From assembly GCA_009823395.1 (NCBI GenBank), contig CM020501.1:14183861-14247860 (forward strand): 64,000 nucleotides of DNA. The letters are read 5' to 3'. Positions 1 to 11,923 of this stretch are shown here, in pieces. A program made the position numbers and the translations under genes. The notes under the pieces are model-generated. The model was not told where the DNA came from. It did not search any database and was given only the letters and a program-made list of their open reading frames with translations. This stretch comes from Thamnaconus septentrionalis (taxonomy: Eukaryota; Chordata; Actinopteri; Tetraodontiformes; Monacanthidae). Numbering within the stretch: position 1 is the stretch's first letter; the number at the start of each line of letters is the position of its first letter.

Positions 1-300
1 CAGAGAGGGGACAAGCAGAAAAAGAGGACCGGAGAGACAGTTTGAGGAAATACCAGTCAGAATCATGCAGGTTGTAATTGTTCTGGCAGGTTAGCGTAGT
101 GTTCGCACCGAGCGCTGCATTTGCCGTTAATGACGGGAACAGCTACTCGAGCTGAGATGAAGGTTTGCCGTGTGCTGCTAATTCAGCAGCTTGTGACAGA
201 TGCACTGCCTTCTTTACATGCTCCAGTTGAATAAACACATTTTACAATCTATACAGCACTTTATTTTCTTCTGAAATTTTGCATTACGTTTCACAGATAC
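1..300 (+). other. Upstream flank with a possible 3' end of a preceding gene
   Basis: No coding sequence is recognisable here. A canonical AATAAA lies at 230-235 in an AT-rich setting, so this could be the last part of an upstream plus-strand transcript. There is no splice or coding support, and one hexamer in AT-rich DNA can occur by chance. Confidence 0.25.
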
Positions 301-696
301 ATGACCAGCTACTGGGGCGACACGGTGGCGCAGTGGTTAGCGCTGCCGCCTCACAGCAAGAAGGTCGTGGGTTCGATTCCGGGGCCCGGGCCTGTGACCT
401 TTCTGTGTGGAGTTTGCATGTTCTCCCCGTGTCTGCGTGGGTTCTCTCCGGGTTCTCCGGCTTCCTCCCACACTCCAAAAACATGCATGTGAGGTCAATT
501 GAACATACTAAATTGTCCGTAGGTGTGCATGTGAGTGTGAATGGTTGTCTGTCTCTATGTGGCCCTGCGATGAACTGGCGACTTGTCCAGGGTGTACCCT
601 GCCTTCGCCCTAAGACAGCTGGGATAGGCTCCAGCAGACCCCCGTGACCCTGAACAGGAATAAGCGGGTGTAGAAGATGAATGAATGACCAGCTAC
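301..696 (+). mobile_element. Full-length tRNA-derived SINE with 12-bp target-site duplication
   Basis: The element occupies about 313-684. Its 5' head has Pol III-type internal promoter boxes: A-box-like TGGCGCAGTGG near 326 and B-box GGTTCGATTCC near 370. It continues through the conserved body (GGAGTTTGCATGTTCTCCCC, AAATTGTCCGTAGGTG, GGGATAGGCTCCAGCAG) and ends in AATAAGCGGGTGTAGAAGATG, a tail widely seen in percomorph genomes. The sequence ATGACCAGCTAC is repeated exactly at 301-312 and 685-696, immediately flanking it, as expected for LINE-mediated retroposition. The ORFs that cross it are SINE-derived and not genes. I do not assign a family name. Confidence 0.88.
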
Positions 697-2400
697 CGAC
701 CATCCTGACGTGATTCTGGCTGCAAACTATGACGTTGCATCAGGTGACAGTCTCGTGTCCGCCACAGTAGATTTCCCTCAACTGGAGTTTGGTTTGGTTC
801 TGCATCCTTTTCAGCTCCTGCAAACGCGAGAACTTTTAATGACTGCATGTTGGTGCCACAGCTGTGAGGCTGCTCCTCCACCCTCCCCAGCTCCTCTTTC
901 ATTGTTCCCTGCTCCTGCAGCGGGAGGCTTGCATCAGCTCTGGAGATTTATATATGCCGATGAGTGTTTGTAGAACCGCAGCCTCCTGGAGCTTTTTACC
1001 TCTCTGGCCGCCTTCCTCCAAAGCGAAGCAGCCTTCATCTTTAGCGATGCTCCACGGATTTTCTCATTGCAAAGAAAAGCATCTCCCTCTGGTATTTTGG
1101 GCGTTCTGACTTGGACCCTGTGACTCTTACTTTTGATCCGCCAGCGTTGAAAAAGAGAAGTAGAAGGTGTGCTGGAGAGCCGAAGTTGCTGTATTTGTCT
1201 GCTCAGGCTACGAGCTAACGCTAAGACAGTGACTCATTGAGACCTGCTAAAATAAATCACTTTTCATCCGCAGTGCAGTACTGATATGTGTGCAACAGTC
1301 CTTTGGGCTTTGTCCATCATCAAGAATGAAGAAAATCAGTTTAAATTAGAATTCAGCTGTTATTCTAAAACTTTATGAAAGCGTTGGAATTATAGTTTTT
1401 ATGTGTAGCACAAGCATTAGCTTAAATTGCAGGTTTTCAGTCCATGGTGCAAACATGGGGCAGTGTCGTCATTGTAATTGTTATTATTATTATTTAGCCG
1501 CTATTATGATGTTGGTGTCCTGCTACATCTGCAGTAATGGGCATGTGACTGCCAGAAATTGGATTCTGTTTGTGTAAAAACTATGAACTATGATTACGTG
1601 CAATCATGTGTTATTATTTTATGTTCCCTTCACTGTGCCTTGTCTGGAAAGGGGCTTCTTGGTAAAAAAAAATAAATAAAAAATAAAAAATAAAGGAACC
1701 ATTTGGGTAATTGTTTAAAAAGAAAAAAAACAGAATATAAACATTTCAATCACAAAGAGATTTATCAATTTTTCCAAATCCATTGAATAATTTAACAACT
1801 GAGAAATAACAATGAAAAAACAGTAACTTAAAATAAAAAATAAAAAATCACACAACTTAAATGGAACGTTTGGAAATACAATATATTTTACTCATCTGTT
1901 CTGGTGCCAAAAAAAAAAAATGTTGTACTTGAATTCATTTCACCTGGGTAATAATGTAATCATTACCATTTGGAATGAACAGAGAATTGGGACTAGGATT
2001 CCGACTTGATGGGAAACATATTGCCGCCTGTGGTTGACATCAGGACTGTGATCAGTACACATGCTTAAAAGATAGTGTGAGCTAAAACAGTAATAAAAAT
2101 CTAAAGGATCTAGGAAGAGACCTGAATGGAACCTCTGCTCTTTCACCACATTCAGTTTCAGATGTCCAACAGACAGACAGTACACACAGGGCTGTTGTCG
2201 TCTTTGCCTGTTATTGATTTACACTAGATGGCAGCTTCACACTATTCATGAGCCGCGGCAACACACTCACTGAGCGTGTGTGCATGGGCGTGTGCGTTTG
2301 GTCTGGTTGGCTGCTACCCAACGTTTTCGGAGGAGGACAGGTGTTGCAGACGATGTCAGGCAACGCCCAATGGCTTAACTTTATTGTACACACAATCAAA
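697..2400. other. Upstream intergenic or distal promoter DNA, nothing recognisable
   Basis: This mostly AT-rich sequence has A-runs around 1663-1740 and 1908-1920. I see no exon, RNA gene or intact repeat. Short ORFs here have no domain or repeat signature and look like chance. Confidence 0.5.
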
Positions 2401-2479
2401 GAGCATGATCAGGGAGTGGAGTGGAGAAAAAAAACAAAAAAACAAAAAAGACAGAATGCAAAATGTAAAAGTCACGTGC

Positions 2480-2746
2480 GCCTCTTTTAATAAATAAATA
2501 ACGGGAATAATCCGCTGTGTGGGAGCAGGGTGAGCTGGCTGGAGAGGATTATTCAGCTTGATGAAAAGCCACAAGCTGCATCCAGGACTCGGCGTCCTGC
2601 TCCCTGATTCTGCACCTGTGCATCTTCCGTACCCGCGTCACCCAGGCAGCCAGACGCGCCGCTGAAGCGTTGGGACAGTTCCCCGCAGGGACGGACGGAG
2701 GTGCTGGCGGAGGTGGAGGTGCTGGTGGACGTGACAGCGTTCGGCC
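2480..2746 (+). promoter_or_regulatory. neurl1: CpG-rich promoter / 5' UTR region of neurl1 exon 1A
   Basis: CpG density rises sharply from about 2580 and continues through exon 1A, which is typical of a vertebrate CpG-island promoter. An E-box CACGTG lies near 2473. There is no convincing TATA box, so the transcription start cannot be fixed from sequence. The exon 1A ATG sits in GGCCATGG, with G at -3 and +4, a strong Kozak context. Confidence 0.55.
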
Positions 2747-2828
2747 ATGGGCAGCAACGTGTCGGGGGTATCGACGGTGCCGAGAGGGAACCAGCGAGGC
2801 TTCCGCAGGCTGCAGAGCTGTCCCAAAG
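2747..2828 (+). CDS. neurl1: neurl1 exon 1A (canonical N-terminus, residues 1-27)
   Basis: The exon encodes residues 1-27 plus the first base of codon 28. It begins MGSNVSGVSTVPRGNQ, resembling the canonical mammalian NEURL1 start (MGNNFSS...PRGNPS). It ends AAAG before GTCAGG, a usable but not ideal donor because position +3 is C. The split codon G+AC gives Asp-28, which matches the mammalian junction LK-D. Gly-2 followed by Ser-6 fits an N-myristoylation site. Five Arg/Lys residues among positions 13-27 would support membrane association. It is too short to be seen as an ORF on its own and was found by matching the expected N-terminus and splice phase. Confidence 0.88.
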
Positions 2829-2849
2829 GTCAGGAACCACATGATGGCT

Positions 2850-2872
2850 GCTTTGCTTTGCTTTGCTTTGCT
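2850..2872. repeat. (TTTGC)n short tandem repeat just inside intron 1
   Basis: About four uninterrupted CTTTG/TTTGC units follow the exon 1A donor by some 20 bp. Confidence 0.8.
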
Positions 2873-2886
2873 GTGCCACGGGTTGT

Positions 2887-2900
2887 TCAGTAGGGGGCGC
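2887..2900 (+). promoter_or_regulatory. CTCF-like motif downstream of exon 1A
   Basis: TCAGTAGGGGGCGC matches the CTCF core CCASYAGRKGGCRS except at the first base. It lies about 60 bp past the exon 1A donor. This is a motif match only; occupancy is unknown. Confidence 0.45.
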
Positions 2901-4254
2901 CGTAGAGAGCTGAAGGATCTCCCTCTGCGGCCAGTTGCTGGAGAAGTGCTGAAGAACAGCTCCGTGTTTGGCCTTTGGAATAACTTGGGTAGGAATGGCC
3001 AGTGAGCAAAGCCAATGAGATAAGAGGTGACTCTTTGTTTAATGCTTTAAAAAATGGATCTATTGAGTGCCTGCATTGCTACAGTGGAGTCGGTGGACTT
3101 CAAAAATGTCAGCGCTGGCTTCGGGTATAAATGCTCAGATATTCTCAGCACATTTAAAACTGTGAAAGTGAGATTGCTGCGCTGTTTCAGGAGAAAAATA
3201 AGAGTGGATTCCTCCCTCATAACTCTTTACACCCAGCAGTTGGTGCAACTGTGACTCACACAAAGACTTTTCGTCCCCAGATTAACATTTCAACTGTGTT
3301 GTCCTGGATGATGATGTTCAGAGGGTTTTCATTCATTTTTTAATAGTGTGATTTAAAAAAATAATGGGCATGGCTGTGATTTTGAACCGCAGGTAGTGTC
3401 GCAGGTGAAAATGAGCTGACAATTGATTTCCTGTAGCTGCTTGATTTTGAAGGTCCTGTCGCTGGAGGTTGTGTTTGGCAGCATTAATGAGACTATTGAT
3501 GAAACGCTTTAATCAGGTACCATTGAAACAGCAGTGAGGGGAACTGAAATGCAAGAGGCGGGTCTGGTCGCAGCTTGTAGTCTTTGCTTTAGCAGTATCT
3601 CCTGTTTCAGTGACGTTACTGCGTACTTGAAGACTTTTGTCCTCACTTTTCACGTTTCCCAATCATCTCCTTCCTCAAACAACATTTTTTTCTTCTTTTC
3701 TCCGCCTGACATTTTCCTCTTTCCCTTCTTCCTGGTGGCGAGTTGAAATTCTGTGCGGTTTTGCAAACTTCTTCACCTCTGATCTTGTCTCAATCCAAAC
3801 GACAAATCAGAGAAGGAAGAAGCTCTGTAAAGTTATAATTATAAGCAGTTAAAACTCAGTCATTTCCGTTCCACTTTAATCCCTCTGTGAGTCTCGGGGA
3901 AGCGGGGGGAAAAAAGGTTCAAGCCGGCTGGCGATTATAGTCATTAGCCACCTGCGAATGTAAGAACGACGGCCGGAACGATGCGTGTGCATAGAGACGG
4001 GGATGTAACAGAAAAGGCCGGATGATAATAGCTAATCCTTCCGCAAGTAACAGAATCAAGTCTCCAAATAAGGCTCTGATATTGGGAGAACTCCTGGTCC
4101 AGGTCTCATGTCGTAGCCCTTCACCCCACTCTTACATCTCGATAATGGAGGGAAATAAGGTCCTGGGGGGGAGACTTTTTTTTTTAAAGTGCTGTCATCA
4201 GAATAATCACCAGGCTGTCTGCCCTTTCACATCCCCCGTCCTCCACTCTCCACT

Positions 4255-4600
4255 CTCTCCCTCCCTCCCTCTCTCCGCAAGAGCGCACGCGGCTATTTTC
4301 GCATCAGCGGTAACGCGGCATCGCAGAGTGAAAGTGAGTCAGGAGGCGAAGAGAGGAAGAGTTTCCTTGACGACTGCCCGCAACATGCGAAACAGTTCCC
4401 ATGGCGACGGCTCTGCAGAGCGCGCTAATCGGCGGGAGATGATGGCGGCCGATCGGGGGCAGGACGGCGTGGCCGGTTCAGCGACGAGACGACTTGGTCG
4501 TCGGCCTCGTCCCGGGTTGTCCGGGTCTGCTGCGGGTCGACACTCAGCTCGCGACTCGATGAACTCGTTCTCCAACACACGCGGCTCGTCTTTCCAACAC
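4255..4600. promoter_or_regulatory. CpG-rich block in intron 1 (orphan CpG island candidate)
   Basis: CpG dinucleotides are dense here compared with the flanking intron, with several CGCG, GGCGG and CGATCG-type words. No exon is recognisable. It is open in one frame (4022-4792) but encodes nothing domain-like. It could be an enhancer, an unannotated promoter or a remnant CpG-rich insertion. Confidence 0.35.
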
Positions 4601-4632
4601 GCAAGCGAGGCTTCCTGCCTTCTCCCTGAGAA

Positions 4633-4896
4633 TGTTTTGTCTTCTGCTTCCAGACAGAAGCACGGTGGCGCTGTGGTTTTCACTGTAGTGAAGTGGCTGA
4701 GGGTTCGATTCCATTCCAGGGCCTTTCTTCTTTCGCACGTGTGGGTTCTCTCCTGGTGCTTCTGTTTCCTCGCGCAGTCCGAAGTTATGTAAATCAGGCT
4801 GATGTTAGTTTGTCTGGTGGTCCAGGGTGAAACCCGCCCTCAGGCTCACACAGTTGGAACAGGCTCCAGCAAACGGACAGAAATTGTTTTGTCTTC
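4633..4896 (+). mobile_element. Diverged SINE copy with perfect 12-bp TSD
   Basis: The head CACGGTGGCGCTGTGG and B-box GGTTCGATTCC (around 4661-4713) match the SINE at 313. The body is diverged but keeps the GTGGGTTCTCTCC and GGAACAGGCTCCAGCA landmarks, and it lacks the distal tail. TGTTTTGTCTTC occurs exactly at 4633-4644 and 4885-4896, flanking the element. Confidence 0.75.
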
Positions 4897-7203
4897 AGTT
4901 TCACCATCTCTTTATCAAGTGCCGTGAAATGCCCTCTTAGTCTCCATGTCTTTAACTTGGCTTGCACGCTGACTTAGACCAGGTCTCTTTAGTTGATGCT
5001 GATTCACAGAGTTGGGGAAGTTTGGAGCTGCTGCTGCCTCCAGAAAAACTGTTAAGGAGTGTTTGGGTCGAGGATGGAGGAGCATCGTGAAGCATCAGTT
5101 CTTGCCTGATGGGACTTCAACACTTTGGCCTTTCAGAAAGTTGCTGCTGTTTCCTTATACATAGAAAATACTGGACTAGAATAAATGTGATTTAAAAAAA
5201 CATACCCAACGAAATGAGGGCATCAGTCAGCCTCTGTGGTGCTCATGCTGCTGCATCATCATTTATCTGCTGAAGAAACACAGACGGTTTTCCTCCAGCT
5301 ACACTGTCAAACTATTAAAGGCGGAAAAAGTTGAGATATACGAAAACTTTTAACTCTCCCTTACATGAAATCCCTTTAATACACAGCAGTTCTACAAACT
5401 CCACTTATGCCTGAATTATGATGTTTGTCTATTTCATAAATTATTCACCTCTGCTAACGCACAGTTTTGAAAATGGACGGGGTTAACCTTTACAGATGAG
5501 ACAACAAACCATTAAATCTGGCGCTGCGTCGGATGTGTAATGTTTTCCCTTCGTTGTCGCTGAGACCACCTGCAGTTCAGCAGCGGTAATTGGTGCCGTC
5601 GTTATCAAAAATGGCTGCAGACTTTTCCTCTCACTTCTGTGTGGAGTCTAGATGGGAAACTCCAGTCTGAAGCTGAGACCAGTTCAAATCCACGACCACT
5701 AACTGTACAACTTTAAAGGTGTAAGACCCCTCACAGCTGCACAGGTTTGCTACAATAGGGTTGTTTCCTGTCTAATCAGAGTGCTGGGTTCTGTCCAAGT
5801 GTTGTGTCAAAAATTATCAGGCACAGCGACGATTTTGGGAGAGGTCACGTTTGTGAAGGAAATGCAGGATGTTGACGACTGCCAAAGAAGACATAGGAAA
5901 TAAATTCCTCTTATCATCCCTCTAAAATGATTGAGTGGAGTTTGCCAATGACACTGAAGCAGCCAGTGTAATTTAGACATGCAGTGCAATGCATTGCATT
6001 GTTAAAAATGTACTACATGCAACCAAGCCCTCTTCCTCTTGACATCAATAAACCTGTTAGCAGTGATCGGAAAAGTCCCAAACGGACTTTAAAATGACAG
6101 CTGGCCATGTGGCGGGGTGACAGCATGACGGCCAATCAGAAGGCAGCTGTCCTCCGGGGAGGGGGGGCCTGCACGCGTATGCAGTATTTAGTTACAGCCC
6201 GGAGCACTAGCTGGAATTTGAGGGAGAGAGTGTGACAGGGTGCGACAGAGTGCGGTGGGCGGGCGAGCGAGGCAGCAGAGAGATAGAGGGATGCAAATGC
6301 GCCTCTGAACAAGATGCAAAGTGTTTCCTCTGGGGCAAAACAGCATTTTAGTTCCGGGCCATTTGTCCAGCTTTTTTTCGAGATGAGACTCACTTTCGAG
6401 CCGCACCTGAGGAGAATACATTTCGTAAAAGGCTGTTGCGCTCACTTGTCATTTTGTTGCCGATTCTATGAATAGAATAAACTGCAGTTTCTTTTTTTTT
6501 TTTTATCATTCTTCTGGTGTATTAATGTGAGCTCGCGCCTTGGAATGTTGGTTTAGCGCTTTCACCAAGACAGTAATGGGAGTAGAAAAGCTGATCAACA
6601 GTCATCTTCTTGTTTTCCTTTCAAATTCCCCCATGATAAACAACAAGCAGGTAGCCTATAAAGCCATACAAGCATGTCACAATAAATGTCCAAATATCCA
6701 CTTGTATGTAGACAGATGTTAGCAGTCATGGTAGATTATTAGTTGACATTAGGAAAAAGACAGTGATGATGATGATCAAAATAATTTTTGAACATATATG
6801 TATATATAATTTACTGTTCTGCAACAAACATTTAACTACAGTAACTATCTGACCTGCCAGGGACTGCAGATGGAAAGTAGCTTTTGGCTTATTCTGGCAT
6901 ATTTGCATGTAAGTGTTCATTAATATGCACTGTCCCTTTTAAATCAATAAATAAAAGAGCGATAAAAAAAAAAGATCATACAATGTTGAACTTGCAGCGC
7001 CAACTACAGCAAGCTAGCAGCACCTCGGTTGCTAAGTCAGAATTGACCTGCAACTCTAGAAAAATATTTTAAAAAATGTTCTTGTTGACACAAATATCAG
7101 TATAATTATAATATCAAATCAATACCAATATCCTGTGTTGTCATGCCAATTAATGTTCCCAAATACTGATTGAAAATCAAATCAAATAATTGTCAGTTTA
7201 GCT

Positions 7204-7227
7204 TTTTTTTTTTTTTTTTTTTTTTTT
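7204..7227. repeat. Poly(T) tract
   Basis: A long uninterrupted T run in intron 1. It could be the tail of a reverse-oriented retroposon, but no body is recognisable upstream or downstream. Confidence 0.8.
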
Positions 7228-8351
7228 GTAAACTTTGTATTGGAAGATTCATCCCGACTCACTCGCCAGTTATGGAGGCAAAGTCAAAGCATGCCGAGGA
7301 TCCACTCCGAGCGCTCCTGAACTCTTGTGAGAGGTCGCTGCACTGCAGTCGCTGCTCCTCACTGTCTCACTGCCGCGCTGGCAGGACGCGGCTCGGTCTG
7401 TTGCAGGCACTGGAGCAGGTCTCGCTTCTCTGAGTTGTGTTTGATCGTATCGAGGAAGCGAGGAGTTATCGCAGCAGCAGCGGCATCATCACTTTCATCA
7501 TCACTGTGAGCGGTGATTCAACTCCACCATGATACTGCCAGGACACCACAAGGGCATGCTGTTACCTCACGCATGCACTGACACACGTGCGCACTGGGGG
7601 ACGCAATCCTGTGCTTGCTAGCGACTGGACACGCACACTTCAAGCAAGCTGCAAGGTTGACTCCAAATTAATGTTTGCTCACCAAATCTAAAATCTTTCA
7701 AGACTTTTTTTAATGTTATCAGTATTGTGTGATGTCTTTACTCTACTGCAAATCCCGATGGAAGTCGTTTTTCTATTCCATGTTCTGTATTGCGACTTCT
7801 TCCGAGACAGTTCTGCAAATCCAAAAGATGTTTCCTGGGATATCGAGACAAAACCTCCAGGTGTTGCAGTGCGGTGCAGCCATTTCAAAGCTGCGAAGCA
7901 TCAAAATGTCTGGACGGATGCAAAGTTTCTTCTGTCAACGCGGGGAGAAGGTGGGCTGGCCCAGAGCCAGCGCCTGGGATCTCAGCTCCATTTAAAATCT
8001 GGCCGACAGCCCCAGCGGTCGGTCACCGCGGTGACACTGCAGAATTGTTGCAGTGCTGCACTTATTTGTTCTTGGTTGTTTTTTCTTTCTTTTTTTTTTG
8101 TTCATAAACTTCACTTCTGTCAACCTTTCCAGCCAAGTTGTCAGCCAGCGCTGTCGTTTCTGTCACGTCCCATCGTCACTCGGAAATTGTCCAGTCGAGC
8201 TGCATTTCCGTCTTTGTGAACGGGGGACGAAGCCAGAAGTCGCTCCGCCTCTGTTGCTTTCACGCTTCTCTTTCTTGTTCACCTTGTACACCATCAGCTT
8301 TATTTCCATCACCTGCTCATCACACCTGGTATTTTTTGATCCCTTTTTTTT

Positions 8352-8516
8352 CCACGCACGTGGCCAACTTGCAAAATTTTTATTGCGACGTTTCGGTCAT
8401 AGACGAGAAAGCAAATTTGCAAATTTACCTTTTAGGCAAATTTGCTTGAGAAAGGTCTATGACTATTCTAGGTCTATTGTTGCATTAAAAAGTTTGCAAG
8501 TTGGCCACGTGTGTGG
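8352..8516. mobile_element. 165-bp inverted-repeat element (hairpin / MITE-like)
   Basis: The 30-bp arms at 8352-8381 and 8487-8516 are reverse complements at 28 of 30 positions; both contain CACGTGGCCAACTTGCAAA. Inside, TCATAGAC pairs with GTCTATGA, and GCAAATTTGC occurs on both sides of a short apical loop, so transcribed RNA would fold into a long interrupted hairpin. The interior also holds GCGACGTTTCGG. No target-site duplication is clear. Non-autonomous DNA transposon is the simplest reading; a structured RNA is not excluded. Confidence 0.65.
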
Positions 8517-9059
8517 CATTTCTTCTTTTTTGTCAGTTCGGACTTTATGGTCACCCTCCAATGCACTGGTCGTGTCAATAGATGAGCCCTTTTTTTGTCA
8601 GGAGTAAATGAGCCAAATTTCAGGGTGCAAAAAGTGTAAGGAAGGTGCAGCTGATGTCCCCGACGTCCTTGAGGAGGCATGTGGGGGATGAGGTGGGGGT
8701 CCTGTACAGCGTGAGAAGGCATTGAGACTTGACTGTGGTGGTGGGAGGGGGAGGCAGGAGGGGCAGAACCAAACCTGTTGAAAAGCGGCTTCGGTTCATT
8801 TTCTCCTCCCCCAGCTGCTCGCTGGTTCTGCTGCAGTCCAAGTCGAGACAGAGTGCAGAGGTTTAACCTGAGGCCCAACATCTGGAGCTGTCAGGCCTCG
8901 AGAGTTCAACTGCGATTAAACTAAATGCCCAAATTACGACTAATCGGCCAGGCCGTATTTTATCCGGGCTCATTATAAAAGAACTGTAGATGCTTTTTTT
9001 TTTTCTAAAGTAATTTACCACATCCAAGACATATTTTAGGTATCCTTCTTCGAACATTT

Positions 9060-9440
9060 CACAGTTCTCCGCATCCCCAGCAATTGCGGCGAGATCTCGG
9101 CTTCTCTCTCAGCGACGCCTGACCTCGGTTATGCAAGACGCCGCCAGCCCGAGGCGTCTCTGAACGTCCCCGATAGCCGCGGCGGCAAAGAGAAGCACAA
9201 ACACAGAGAGGCGCCGCAGCGCGGGCACATGGAGGTAACTCTCGGGAGGCTTCCAGCGCTGCACGGCTGCCCTCACACACTTTTGCATCTGTTTGTTATG
9301 AACTGAAAGGCCGCTGGGTTGTGAAGGCCAGACAGCTGAGAGTGCCGGATGAGATCATCAGATTGGGTCTCGATTTATCCTCGGATGATACATTACGAAG
9401 TGCAGAGGAGCAGCTACGAGATCGCCGTTAATGCATCGGT
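9060..9440. promoter_or_regulatory. CpG-rich block in intron 1
   Basis: CpG-dense sequence (GCCGCGGCGGC, GGCGCCGCAGCGCGGGC) stands out from AT-rich flanks. It contains ACATGGAGGTAACT at 9229-9242, that is an ATG codon followed at once by a donor-like GTAACT. That donor would be phase 0, while exon 2 needs phase 1, so it does not make an in-frame first exon by itself. Confidence 0.35.
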
Positions 9441-10731
9441 GCGTTGTCTCGCTGCGGAAAAATGCAAAAGCTGTTACATGTTGTACATTTTCATCCATTT
9501 CTGAAAAATGATGCAGGGAAATTCAAAATAAAACAAAAGAAATTATATTAATATGATCTCTGTGGTTCACTGCTGTGGACCTGCCTTGGGTTTTTTTATT
9601 TCCTCCGTTGCCAGACGCTGTGGTAACCAGTGGAGATTCAGATTCGCAGGTCTTGTTATTTCCGTGTACGAGAACATTCTGCTGCCTTGTCGAGCACACA
9701 GTGGCAGATGTGTCTTTAATGGCACTTAACAGCCACGTGGGGGACAAGCAGGCCGTACCTAGCAACAGCAGAACTTTTACACTTATACCGGAAAGAGGGA
9801 ATAAATACCTTCAGCCGGAGGCATTTTCACGTGATTGCCACAGGTGAGAGATCATTTGACTCTTGGCTAAATGTTATTGAGCTCCTCATATTTCAGCCCA
9901 GCTATGCCTCAAACGATCACTGAGAATAAGTTTTTTTTTTCTTTAACTGTGTAGTTTTTCAAAAGTAATTTCTCTGATTCATTTACTCAGCTGGGAGAGC
10001 GCCACCCCGCCGCTGACACAGCGGGGCATTTTAAACTGTCGACTTGCTAACAGTCGGCTGAAGGCTCCTTCCTCACTGGCCGACAAAACGCTCTCTGGGT
10101 TGATCTCTGGTCCGCTGCGTGGCAGTTCACCCCACTGCAGCCGTCTCAGCAGGAACAAATCTATAGTCAGCCATGGAAAGCAGCACGGGAGTAAGCGAGG
10201 AGGTGGTCAGTGTTTCTTATCCCTGTTCAAAATGATGGAAACGCAGCTCAAGCGCTGATGGGATGCAGTTGATAAATGTTGATGGAAGTTCTGTTTTGCA
10301 TTGCAATGGGAACTGATTTTTCCTGTTTAAATACAGGTTTAAATTACATTACTTGCAGATATTACCAGCAAATACTTGTTGTAGACATCAGAGTAATTCA
10401 AATACTGTTGTTCATTATTTTCCTGTTTGGAGTCTCCAAATGTCCATTTAAGCAACAACTACATTCAAATGATTGGGTCATCTAGAAATGGGTGCACAAA
10501 GGACAGAGAGGCTCCAACATCCACATTATTAACTGTGCCCTTTTATTACTAACATTTTATGCCGTGATTAGATTTGTTTTCGTGTTGTTGCTGTTGTTGT
10601 TTTTTGCGTCACTTCGGAGCTTCATTCAAATGCCGCGTCGGCTTCTGTAATTGCTCAAAATTAATTTGTGTGGTGGAAAATATTTTATGCATGTCTCCCC
10701 AATAAGTGTAAGCAAGATTGTGTGCATGTAA

Positions 10732-10732
<1 letters not shown>

Positions 10733-10781
<49 letters not shown>
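10733..10781. repeat. (TG)n microsatellite
   Basis: About 24 uninterrupted TG units. The 150-residue ORF on the opposite strand with a His-Thr run is an artefact of this repeat. Confidence 0.97.
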
Positions 10782-10783
<2 letters not shown>

Positions 10784-11875
10784 GTGCGTGTGGCGCTGAT
10801 AATGACTTAATTAATGTGAGAGCTTGTCTTGTTCCTGGAGACATGGAGGCATTTTGTAGCGAGGCTCTGCAGAGTTCATCCCCTGCGGTTGGAAAACATA
10901 TTGACTCTGAGAAGCTGATACCCTGTCCTGATGTGATCCCATGCTTGAATAAATAAAGTTGTTGTTCTTTTGAACCAGGCAGCAAAAACAAATAGTTGTT
11001 TTGGTTTTTTTTCTCCCTGCGTGGCATCAGAACAAAAGAAGCACATCGAGCGAAGGATCTGATTGCAGGATTGAACAAAGATGTTGGGCACGAAGCGAAC
11101 TGACACGTCGATCGGGGTGTAATCTGACGCCCCGTGATTTGCGGTTTGCTCGGGCCCGGGAACGTTGCAAAAAAGAGGTGATTATTTAGGAATTAGAGGG
11201 GGAGGAAAACACGTCATTTTAAACTGGAGCGTTTCTCTGGGAAAATGTGGATGTTTTGACAAAAAGCTTCACTGGTGTTCAAGTCTGAAGGTTTCGTGTT
11301 TAAAGTCCCTTGTTCCCACTGAGTCATTATTTGTCAACCCAGATCAGTAAAGACAGGCTCAGGAAACTCTGCTAAAACGTGTTGCTTCGATGCAACGTCC
11401 ATATTTTTTCGAAGGGCAAAAGCAGAAGACGGCTGGACCAACACTTGGCTTTATCTCAAACCTGAGAGGTATCAGTGAGGCCTCTGTGCCCTTTGTGACA
11501 TCACAAAGAGGCACAGAACTTGTTTTCTTGTAATAAATCATTGATTTTTTTTTTTAATAGTGCAGTAGCTTTTTAATAGCGTGTGCGGAGCTCTCCTCGT
11601 GACATATTTCCTGTGGGCAACGTGGCAGCTGCTCCTCTTCAGCGTTAACTGCGGCCCTGCACATGGTTGGTGCGCACGCTCCGCACAGAAGGTCCCCCAT
11701 GAAAACACATCTGTCACGGCGGCGAGACGCATGCAGTGTCAACGCCTCGTCGTTCTCAGGCACCTTTACGAGCTTGATGATTGTGGAGGCGCTGTAACTG
11801 GGTCACTGCTGCCGCTGCGCAGGTGAGAAACTCCCAGAATCACAGAATCAGTCGCAGTAGATCACCTGAATGTAC

Positions 11876-11923
11876 TGTGTGTGTGTGTGTGTGTGCGTGT
11901 GTGCGTGCGTGTGTGTGTGTGTG
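11876..11923. repeat. (GT)n microsatellite, imperfect
   Basis: GT units interrupted by several GC steps. Confidence 0.95.

Noticed and set aside
4022..4792. 256-codon ORF as a nested gene
   Set aside because: It crosses an intronic CpG-rich block and then the SINE at 4633-4896. There is no domain, and the end is retroposon sequence.
10626..11078. 150-codon minus-strand ORF
   Set aside because: Half of it is a His-Thr run translated from the (TG)n microsatellite.
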